Assembly: GCA_024233285.1 (NCBI GenBank)
Contig: JACKPU010000001.1
Location: forward strand, 186,001 to 250,000
Source: Opitutaceae bacterium
GTDB taxonomy: Bacteria > Verrucomicrobiota > Verrucomicrobiia > Opitutales > Opitutaceae
Direction of reading: 5' to 3'
DNA: 64,000 nt
The position numbers and the translations under genes are program-made. The notes below the pieces were generated by a model. It ran no database searches. It saw only the letters and a list, made by a program, of their open reading frames with translations, and was not told the DNA's origin. Below are positions 36,232 to 43,342 of the stretch, in pieces (within the stretch, counting starts at the first letter, position 1; each line of letters opens with the position of its first letter).

Positions 36232-38661
36232 TCAGAAGGTTTCGTTGAATTTGCCGCCGTTGAACCGGCGGGTCGCGCCATTCGGCGCGATGACGGTGGT
36301 GGCGATGCCCGCGGGCACGCTGGCCTCGAGCGCGAACTTGTCGCCGGACTGCTTCCACGACACCTCGATCAAACCGCGCGGTGTGCACAGGCTGCCGGAG
36401 GCGTGGGTGAGGCCCGCGAGATTGGGTTTGATTTCGACGGCTTCGTAGCCGGGCTGCAGCGGGGCGATACCGAGGATGCGTTGCTGGAACTCGAGGATCG
36501 GGTGCGCCGACCACGCGTGACACATCGAACGCCAGTAGCTGTTCTCTTCGACAAAGGTCGAGAGTCCGTAGGAAATCGATTCGTGCCACGGGCCGAGGTG
36601 CTTGGAAATGTCGCCGTAGTGACCGGCCTTGAACATCGCGGTGAACCCGAAGTGCAGCCAGAAGAACGAACCGGGCGCGAGCTTCTCATCATGGGGGAAA
36701 CGCTCGAAGATCCGATCACAGACGCGCTGATCCGCGAAACCGGCCACGATCGCCCACGCATTGCCGTATTGGCTGATCTCGGGGCCGCCGGGACGATCAA
36801 AATAGAGTCCCTCATTTTCCGACCAGAACAGGGCATGGGCCTTCGGTCGCGCGCGCGCCGCTTCGTCGCGCAGGGCTTTGGCCTCGGCGGCATTGCCCAG
36901 TGACTCGGTCATCCACGCGAGCTCGTCGAGCGCGTTAATGTATTGGGCGGAGTGAATGCAGGTCGCGCCGTCGTCGGCGCCAGGCACCACGCCGCGGGGC
37001 CACCACGGGCACCAGTCGGTCATGTTCCAATAGGGCAGCTTCGAAGGCAGGCCGTCTTCATTGGTGTGGCGGCGATACCAATCGAGCACGGCGCGCATGC
37101 CGGGCAACAGATCGTTGAGCGTGGCCCGGTCCGCCGTGGTCATGTAGTAATCCTTGACCGCCGTGATCCAGTGGATGCTCCACGCGGGCAGGACTTGCAG
37201 CAAGCGCGACGGATAGCGCGCCGTGGTGAGACCGTCAGTAATGCGTGACCAGTCGAAATGATACAACGCCTGGCGCGTGAGCTGGTAATCGCCGGTCGTG
37301 AGCATGCCGAGCTTCGAGGTGATCATCGTGTCGCCGGCATACTGCATCTGTTCGTAATGCGGGCAGTCCTCGAAAGTCTCGTGCGAACACATGCGCATCG
37401 TGTGCAGGCCCACTTCCCAGATTTTTTCGAGCGCCGGATCGGAGCACTTGAACGTCGCCTTGACGTGATACGGATAGGCGGTGAAGCGCTGCTTGACCGC
37501 GCGAATGGTCAGCGGCTCGGTGCCGACCTTGATGCGCAGGCCGATGAATTGAAACGCGCGCCAATGGAGCGGTTCGATCGTTTCGTCCCGCCCGGAAAGT
37601 TCAAAGATGTCGCACCAGCCGGTGACTTCACCGCGGCGATCGAAGGTCCAGCCGCGGCTTTCGTCGGCAAAATGCGAGGCGAGGTTGGCAAGCGACTGCT
37701 GCTTGCCGATCATCTTTGCGCCGGAGTTCCACGCGATGCGCAGCACTTCGGAGTAGGTCAGTCGCACCGTGCTCCCGGCACCGCCGGAAACGACGAGATG
37801 CGGGAACGCGGTCGTGAGCCGCTTCATGTCGAGCACGAGATCAACCGTCGCGCCGGCGGGCAGCGTCAGCGGCTTGTCCGCGGCAAGCAGCGCCTGCCAA
37901 TCGTCGGAAACCGCCTCGCCGCCGCTTTGATACGCGTCGGGAAAACGTTCCGGCTCGCCTTCATCCAGCATCGGAATCATGCGCGGCATGAGACCGTAGG
38001 GGCTGGCCGGATCGCGGCGGTTTTCCTTCAACTCGGCCTTGAAGAGCACGTGCGCAGCCGGCCAAGCCGAGTCGTCAAACTCAACCGAGTTCCAATCTTG
38101 CGGGATGAGCGCGGTGTAGCGGTGTTCGAAATAACCGAGATAACCTTCGAACGTGGTGTTCTCGTTTTGAAAACGATGGGCCTTGTCCACCGCGACTTTC
38201 CACGTTTCGCCGGTGCGCAAATCCTCGAGGACCTCGCCGGAGAGGCTCTGCACCGAACCTTCGAGCACGAAGCCACCGGTGTAAGTCATCACGGAGCACG
38301 GCGGGCCGAGCAGCGCGGGCCGGTGTGCCACGCGCGACATATCGAGCACGATGGCGGCGAGCACGTTTTGCCCGGCGCGCAGGTGCGGCGTGAGGTCAAA
38401 CGAATCGTAGAAATGGTGCGTGATGTCACCCTTGGCCGGACCGCGGCCTATGAACGCACCGTTGCAGTAAAACAGGTAACGGCTGTCGGCCGAGAGCGCG
38501 ACTCGCAGGCTGACCTGCGCCGGATTAGCGACCGCGAAGGTCCGCCGGAAATAGCGCACCTGATAGTGGGAAGGCGTGGCCGCCTCGGGCGGCGGCGCGC
38601 TGTGGGAACCCTCGGCGGACCAGATCCACGAGGCGGAATTGACGAATGGTTTTGCGGACAC
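36232..38661 (-). CDS. Alpha-L-rhamnosidase-like glycoside hydrolase (GH78 type)
   Basis: An 809-residue enzyme. An N-terminal beta-sandwich (YQVRYFRRTFAVANPAQVSL, SRYLFYCNGAFIGRGPAKGD) and a second beta domain precede the (alpha/alpha)6 barrel typical of GH78. The barrel carries the active-site segment HETFEDCPHYEQMQYAGDTM near residue 430, DGLTTARYPSR, and ENSYWRSMCHAWSAHPILEF near 710. The C-terminal domain ends with VIAPNGATRRFNGG. GH78 enzymes invert terminal alpha-L-rhamnose with glutamate catalysts, and those in the first and third segments fit. No signal peptide is present, which fits trimming of imported oligosaccharides. It sits between propeller C and DUF6807 with short gaps, inside the LacI-controlled operon. 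Confidence 0.9.
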   Translation of the reverse strand: MSAKPFVNSASWIWSAEGSHSAPPPEAATPSHYQVRYFRRTFAVANPAQVSLRVALSADSRYLFYCNGAFIGRGPAKGDITHHFYDSFDLTPHLRAGQNVLAAIVLDMSRVAHRPALLGPPCSVMTYTGGFVLEGSVQSLSGEVLEDLRTGETWKVAVDKAHRFQNENTTFEGYLGYFEHRYTALIPQDWNSVEFDDSAWPAAHVLFKAELKENRRDPASPYGLMPRMIPMLDEGEPERFPDAYQSGGEAVSDDWQALLAADKPLTLPAGATVDLVLDMKRLTTAFPHLVVSGGAGSTVRLTYSEVLRIAWNSGAKMIGKQQSLANLASHFADESRGWTFDRRGEVTGWCDIFELSGRDETIEPLHWRAFQFIGLRIKVGTEPLTIRAVKQRFTAYPYHVKATFKCSDPALEKIWEVGLHTMRMCSHETFEDCPHYEQMQYAGDTMITSKLGMLTTGDYQLTRQALYHFDWSRITDGLTTARYPSRLLQVLPAWSIHWITAVKDYYMTTADRATLNDLLPGMRAVLDWYRRHTNEDGLPSKLPYWNMTDWCPWWPRGVVPGADDGATCIHSAQYINALDELAWMTESLGNAAEAKALRDEAARARPKAHALFWSENEGLYFDRPGGPEISQYGNAWAIVAGFADQRVCDRIFERFPHDEKLAPGSFFWLHFGFTAMFKAGHYGDISKHLGPWHESISYGLSTFVEENSYWRSMCHAWSAHPILEFQQRILGIAPLQPGYEAVEIKPNLAGLTHASGSLCTPRGLIEVSWKQSGDKFALEASVPAGIATTVIAPNGATRRFNGGKFNETF

Positions 38662-38697
38662 GGGATTAAGGGAAAACGGACGAAATAAGCCGGCGCG

Positions 38698-39708
38698 TCA
38701 GCGACGGCTGGGCACGAACACAAAGTCGAACCCATAGGCGCCGTAAAGACCGCCGTCCTGCCACGTCAGCCCGAGGTCGTCCGAATAGAACGTGCCCTCT
38801 TCAAACGTGGAGGCCCAGAGCCGCCCCTTCACGTCGGGATCAAAGGCGACCACGAAGACGTTCTTGACCGGCAGACCGGCGGAACGATCGGTCCAGTTGA
38901 CCCCGCCATCGGCGGAAACCCGCACGCCTGCCCCCCACCCACCGATCGCAAGTCTGGCGGCATCATGCGGATCGATGGCCGCGGCGTAGAGATTGGCGGT
39001 GGCCGAACCGGGATCGGTTTGAGCCCACGTTTTGCCGGCGTCACGGGAGATCCAAGCTCCGCGGCCTTCGGTGCCGGCCAGGATCAGATTGGGGTCCGTT
39101 TCGCTCTGCACCATGCGCAGCGCCGTGGCCGGCGGTGAATCGGTGCGGGTCCACGTCCGGGCGCCGTCGTTGGAGACATAAATGCCATCTTCCGTGCCGA
39201 GCAGAACCCGGCCGGGGGATTGCGAATCGGCGACCAGCGCCTGGCAATAAAGCAGATGCAGGCCGGCTTGCGCCAACTCCCACGTGGCGCCACCATCGGT
39301 GCTTCGCAGGGGGCCCCACTGGGTGGTGGCGTAAACTTCGTCGGGATTGGCGGGATTAAAGGCAAATGTGCGCACATCGATGACATCCCAGCCCGTGGTC
39401 AGGCGCCACGTCTGGCCACCGTCAGTGGAACGCACCACGCCATCCGAGCTGGCAATTAGCACAACCTGACCATTACTGCCGGGCTGAAACGCCACGGAAA
39501 TGATGCCAAGCACACGGGGACCGAAATGCGTCCATTCATCCGCACCGGCCTTGCGCACATAAAGTCCGGAATCCGAAGGCGTGGAGCTGTTTTTCTGCGC
39601 CTTGGTCATGGCCACGGCGGCATACATGTCGTGCGAGGGCTGCGGGGAAGTCGCACAAGCTGACGCCAGGGCGGCGAGGAAAAGAACAAAGAGGGGGGCT
39701 TTCATCAC
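38698..39708 (-). CDS. Asp-box beta-propeller lipoprotein, copy C
   Basis: A 336-residue propeller with a lipoprotein signal (LFVLFLAALASACATS, lipidated Cys18). Six well-formed Asp boxes are visible: STDGGQTWR, STDGGATWE, SNDGARTWT, SRDAGKTWA, SADGGVNWT and SDDLGLTWQ. This copy is more divergent than A and B (no GSKIV segment) and the only one that is clearly membrane-anchored. It may hold its toroid partner or substrate at the outer membrane. It follows the toroid copy C gene with a 6-base gap and precedes GH78 by 36 bases. The second codon is also ATG, so the start is uncertain by one residue. Confidence 0.75.
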   Translation of the reverse strand: MMKAPLFVLFLAALASACATSPQPSHDMYAAVAMTKAQKNSSTPSDSGLYVRKAGADEWTHFGPRVLGIISVAFQPGSNGQVVLIASSDGVVRSTDGGQTWRLTTGWDVIDVRTFAFNPANPDEVYATTQWGPLRSTDGGATWELAQAGLHLLYCQALVADSQSPGRVLLGTEDGIYVSNDGARTWTRTDSPPATALRMVQSETDPNLILAGTEGRGAWISRDAGKTWAQTDPGSATANLYAAAIDPHDAARLAIGGWGAGVRVSADGGVNWTDRSAGLPVKNVFVVAFDPDVKGRLWASTFEEGTFYSDDLGLTWQDGGLYGAYGFDFVFVPSRR

Positions 39709-39714
39709 GGGGTT

Positions 39715-41634
39715 TTACTCGACGGTCTGCTGGATGAGGGAACGTTTGAAATCGAGCAGATAGCGGTCGCGACCGTGCTTGATTTCCAATTTTTGGCTGC
39801 CGCGTTTTTCGTGGGCAAAGGGGCTGTCGAACAGCGGCCAGTCGGCATAATTCACCGCCGTGCCGTTCACGGTCGGGGTATCGCCATAGCGAGCGTGAAT
39901 CTTGTCGCCCGCGAGCGAGGTGAAACTGACCTCCGGCACCTCTTCGGTCGTGAATTCGAGCGGCAGCGCGCGCACCGCGGCCTTGAACGCCTCGAACGAG
40001 GCGTAATCACGAACCGCAGCGATTTGCACGACGTAGCCGTTTTTCAAGGCATCGCTCTTGAGCACGCGATGACCACGACCCCATTCGTCGAAGCCACTGG
40101 CCACCCAGCCGCCCGCCCCACCCTCAAGCAGGCCGGTCCAGTCATTCGGCTTCCATTCGCCGGGCGCAAAGGGCCGGTAGGCGATGTAAGTCGGGCCGCC
40201 TTGGGTGAAGATCCAGCCGGATTCGTCCTCCACGGTGTTTTCGAGGTCGCGGGAGAAAAAGGTCAGGATATGGGGAAAACGGTTGTCGGCCGGCATGTCG
40301 TAAAGCGCGATCAAGGCCGTGCCTTGTTGGAACACCTGTTCATAGGGCGAGCCACTCGGGAGTTTGTCCGGCGAATCGTAGTCCGCCTTGGAGCGGGCAA
40401 TCAGATCGGTGACCGTATCCCAGTCCGCTCCGAAAAACATCGTGCCTTCCGTGGGCGAAGAATGCGGCTGCACGGCAAAAAAGGTATTGGCGACTTCGTC
40501 GGAGGGCCCCTCCGGCATCCACTTCAAGTTCCACGTCTGCTGTTGGATGGGTTGCAACAAACCGCCTTGGGTGGAACCGAGCACAAAATCGCGGGCCACA
40601 TAGCTGTATTTGTATACCGGGATGGTGCGTTTGTCGCCGATCACGAATGAGAGCGGCCCGGCATGCCGCATCCGCCAGCGAGTGCGCTTGAGCTCGCGCT
40701 CGACGAAGGGCAGGTTGCGATCGCGGGCCACCCGCTCCAAAATCGCCGGGGGCATGTAACCGCTCAAAGCCAGCAACGTATTGCCGACCGTGGTGCGGCG
40801 ATAGCGCTGCTGCTCAAAGCCAAACAGATACCATGCCAGACCCGAACTGGTGGTCGTCCCGGTGGCAATGATTTGCCGGGGATAGACCCGACTGTGCGCA
40901 CCGCCGTAAAAGCCACCCAGCGTTTCAACCGCATAATCATATAGCAGGTAGTCGAGCATCATGCGCGCCTTGAGGCGCATCTTCGGATCCTTCGCCCAAC
41001 CGGCCAGCAGGGTCATCGGAATGACGTATTCCTGCATGTAATTGGGAGAATCATACTCCCCTTGCCCGAAGCTGGTGGTCACCCGCATCCAATGGTAAAT
41101 GTAATCACGGGCCTCGGCGAGATTCTCGGCCGATGAACGGCCGTTGAACCATTGCTCCGGACCCGCCTCGGGCATCGCTTGAGCCGCGATGTAGCGCGAG
41201 GCATAACTCATCGCCCAATGGTTTTCGGTGTCGCCTCGGCTGGGCCAGTAGATACGCCAAAGCTCTTGGATGCGCGACCATGCGGCTTCGTCCAAATTAT
41301 CCCGGCCAGCCGCCATGACCGCGGCCATCGGATAGGCCCAAAACATATTGGCCGTCGGCATGGGTTCGTTGAGTGCCGCCAAGCGTTTCAACGCTTTGTC
41401 GACATGCACACCGGCTTGCAAACAGGCCGCAACCTCCAGGAAGCCGCCTTTTTCGCCATTGCTGTCCCCGACAACCGCAAGCGCTTGACTAATAACCCAG
41501 TTGCGACGCTCCAAATAGCGAACTTGGATGTCGGCATCCGAATCTGCGGCCGGTTCGGTGCCCCAAATGCCAAGTGGAGAGGTTAAGAGAAGGGCGCAGC
41601 TCGCACGCCATAGGACAGGCCAGAATTTTGTCAT
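39715..41634 (-). CDS. Secreted alpha-toroid-like protein, copy C
   Basis: A 639-residue divergent paralogue of the copies at 27573 and 30551, and the first gene of the minus-strand operon facing LacI. The N-terminus (VLWRASCALLLTSPLGIWG) is a signal peptide. Shared landmarks are RGDTENHWAMSYASRYIAAQ, QWFNGRSSAENLAEARDY, QGEYDSPNYMQEYVIPMTLL, GGFYGGAHSRVYPRQ (copies A and B have GVLRGPNSRTD here), GSTQGGLLQP and DESGWIFTQGGPTYIAYRPF. The GGAHxR form is the one found in wider members of this family, so copy C may keep the ancestral substrate. ATG at 41634 starts at the signal peptide, and a longer reading from 41727 enters the promoter region. Confidence 0.75.
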   Translation of the reverse strand: MTKFWPVLWRASCALLLTSPLGIWGTEPAADSDADIQVRYLERRNWVISQALAVVGDSNGEKGGFLEVAACLQAGVHVDKALKRLAALNEPMPTANMFWAYPMAAVMAAGRDNLDEAAWSRIQELWRIYWPSRGDTENHWAMSYASRYIAAQAMPEAGPEQWFNGRSSAENLAEARDYIYHWMRVTTSFGQGEYDSPNYMQEYVIPMTLLAGWAKDPKMRLKARMMLDYLLYDYAVETLGGFYGGAHSRVYPRQIIATGTTTSSGLAWYLFGFEQQRYRRTTVGNTLLALSGYMPPAILERVARDRNLPFVERELKRTRWRMRHAGPLSFVIGDKRTIPVYKYSYVARDFVLGSTQGGLLQPIQQQTWNLKWMPEGPSDEVANTFFAVQPHSSPTEGTMFFGADWDTVTDLIARSKADYDSPDKLPSGSPYEQVFQQGTALIALYDMPADNRFPHILTFFSRDLENTVEDESGWIFTQGGPTYIAYRPFAPGEWKPNDWTGLLEGGAGGWVASGFDEWGRGHRVLKSDALKNGYVVQIAAVRDYASFEAFKAAVRALPLEFTTEEVPEVSFTSLAGDKIHARYGDTPTVNGTAVNYADWPLFDSPFAHEKRGSQKLEIKHGRDRYLLDFKRSLIQQTVE

Positions 41635-41703
41635 GGGGCTGTAATGAAAGGGTAATTCTGACCTTGTGCCGGCAATACCGGGTATTTCAACCAGCAACTT
41701 TCC

Positions 41704-41719
41704 TGAATTTTCAGATATA
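41704..41719. promoter_or_regulatory. Candidate LacI-type operator, operon side
   Basis: TGAATTTTCAGATATA matches 14 of 16 bases of TGATTTTTCAGAAATA found at 41877-41892, directly upstream of the LacI gene. This copy lies 70 bases upstream of the first gene of the minus-strand operon. It contains CTGAATTTTCAG (41703-41714), a near-palindrome. A repressor bound here could control the operon. Confidence 0.5.
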
Positions 41720-41852
41720 TGACGCACCCAAGGCCGACCGCGCGCGTTCGACCCGAGACTTTGATCGGGGCGCGACTTTTACCTAGGGGAATACCCTCGC
41801 CCGAAGCCCAATATCGGACCTTCGAACCTTAAAGCCATGACAGACAAACCCC

Positions 41853-41897
41853 TTGACTTGAAACCCGAGGATTGTGTGATTTTTCAGAAATAATCAC
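41853..41897 (+). promoter_or_regulatory. LacI-gene promoter and overlapping operator
   Basis: TTGACT (41853-41858) and TGTGAT (41875-41880), 16 bases apart, form a reasonable sigma-70-type promoter. Overlapping its -10 end is a 22-base dyad, GTGATT...AATCAC (41876-41897), centred on TTTCAGAAAT. The ATG of the LacI gene is 10 bases further on. The position suggests autorepression by the encoded regulator. Confidence 0.55.
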
Positions 41898-41906
41898 GGC
41901 TACCCC

Positions 41907-42950
41907 ATGTTGATTGCCGAAATTGCCCGCCGCGCCAAGGTTTCACCCGCCACGGTTTCCCGCGTCATAAACCAACCGCACTTAGTGGCGCCCGATCGCC
42001 TCGCTCAAGTGCAGGCGGTGATGACCGAGGCCAACTACACCCCCACGCCATTGCATCGACGCCGGGGACCCAAGTCCCGGTTGGCCGCCCCGAAGAAAAT
42101 CGGTGTTTGGTTTGTTGGCGCACGCAAGAACCCTAATCTCAATTGGTTCCAAGAGCAGCTCCTGCAGGTTCAGCCCTCGATTGAGAAACAACGGGTCGAG
42201 CTTTCCCTGCTCTTCTCGCAATCACCCGATGAGCTCCCGCCGGCGGTGCTCGAACGTCAATTGGATGGCGTGATTATCCAAGGGATGGAACCCTCACCGG
42301 GCGCCATGTTAAAGCTCACCGGACTGCCTCATGTCTGGTTCATGACCCGCCGCACCACGGACTACACCGGTGACTTCGTGGAACCGGACAATGAAATGAA
42401 CGGCCGAATGGCTGCGGAATACCTGCACGCCCGCGGCCACAAAACCGTTGCCGCCATCAGCACCGAGCCATCCTACAGCGCGATCGCCTGGCGTGTGGAT
42501 GCGTTTCTCAAACGGTCCGCCGAGCTTAAACTCAAGGCCCATTGTATTTTAGGAGATGGTAAACGTGACGTAAGCTATCTGCTGCACACACCGACCCACT
42601 CTGAGAGCGAGCAACTGGCCCGTCGCGTGCGGGATGCCAAGCCTACGCCCACCGGACTTTATGTGCCGGTCGATCACTTTTGCGGATCCTTCTTTCGGGC
42701 CATGCGCTTGTTGGGATTGCAGGCCGAGCGCGACTACGAAGCGATCCTAGGGAATTATAACCCAGTGATTTATCATAATTTGGATAATCTTCCGGCCGCC
42801 TTGGATATTAATCTGCCGACCTTGGTCCGCAAAGTCGTCGATCATCTGGTCTGGCGGATTGAGAATCCGCAGGCGGTCGGCCGCATCGGATGCACCGTGG
42901 CCCCGAGCCTCATCGCCACATCCAGCCAGAACCGCACGAATACCGCATGA
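41907..42950 (+). CDS. LacI-family transcriptional regulator
   Basis: A 347-residue repressor. The N-terminus IAEIARRAKVSPATVSRVINQPHLV is a standard LacI helix-turn-helix with hinge helix. The remainder is a periplasmic-binding-protein-like sensor (KIGVWFVGARKN, DGVIIQGMEPSPG, FVEPDNEMNGRMAAEYLHARGH, ILGNYNPVI). The effector is probably a sugar released by the enzymes of the adjacent minus-strand locus, which is divergent from it. Related 16-base motifs lie upstream of both this gene and that operon. Lengths and motifs are normal for the family. ATG at 41907 places the HTH at its usual position. It is followed by the TonB receptor on the same strand, 392 bases on. Confidence 0.92.
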   Translation: MLIAEIARRAKVSPATVSRVINQPHLVAPDRLAQVQAVMTEANYTPTPLHRRRGPKSRLAAPKKIGVWFVGARKNPNLNWFQEQLLQVQPSIEKQRVELSLLFSQSPDELPPAVLERQLDGVIIQGMEPSPGAMLKLTGLPHVWFMTRRTTDYTGDFVEPDNEMNGRMAAEYLHARGHKTVAAISTEPSYSAIAWRVDAFLKRSAELKLKAHCILGDGKRDVSYLLHTPTHSESEQLARRVRDAKPTPTGLYVPVDHFCGSFFRAMRLLGLQAERDYEAILGNYNPVIYHNLDNLPAALDINLPTLVRKVVDHLVWRIENPQAVGRIGCTVAPSLIATSSQNRTNTA

Positions 42951-43342
42951 ATATACATGACTACAGGGCTTGCATTGCAGCCTGACTTTCTTCTTTCTCT
43001 GCCCTGTGCTTATGCCGACCCCAAATCGGCTCGAAGACAAACCACCCCCACATGAAACCAAGCAAATTTAAAGAAACCCGCCTGGCCGCAGCGAATACGG
43101 CCGACACCGCACCCCTGCTGACATAACCCTGCGTGGAGCTTTGGGATAACCATCCCGGCACGCCTTCGATCAGCGTTTTTTCGCGGTTTCGATCCCTGCA
43201 GCGGCCCTGCCTTGCCGCTCTATCGGCAATTCGCTGCGGCATGACATGCGTCCACGCGCCTCCCTTTTTGACCGGTCATATACCGTCAAGAAACCAAGCC
43301 GGCCCCCAAAGCCGGTAACTACAAACCACCCCCTAATAACGA
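42951..43342. promoter_or_regulatory. Intergenic region upstream of the TonB receptor
   Basis: No gene is visible in these 392 bases. An imperfect dyad TTGAC-CGGTCATATACC-GTCAA (43268-43289) is the only notable structure and could be an operator. Further on, CCGGC/GCCGG forms a short stem. No strong Shine-Dalgarno precedes the receptor start. Confidence 0.3.
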
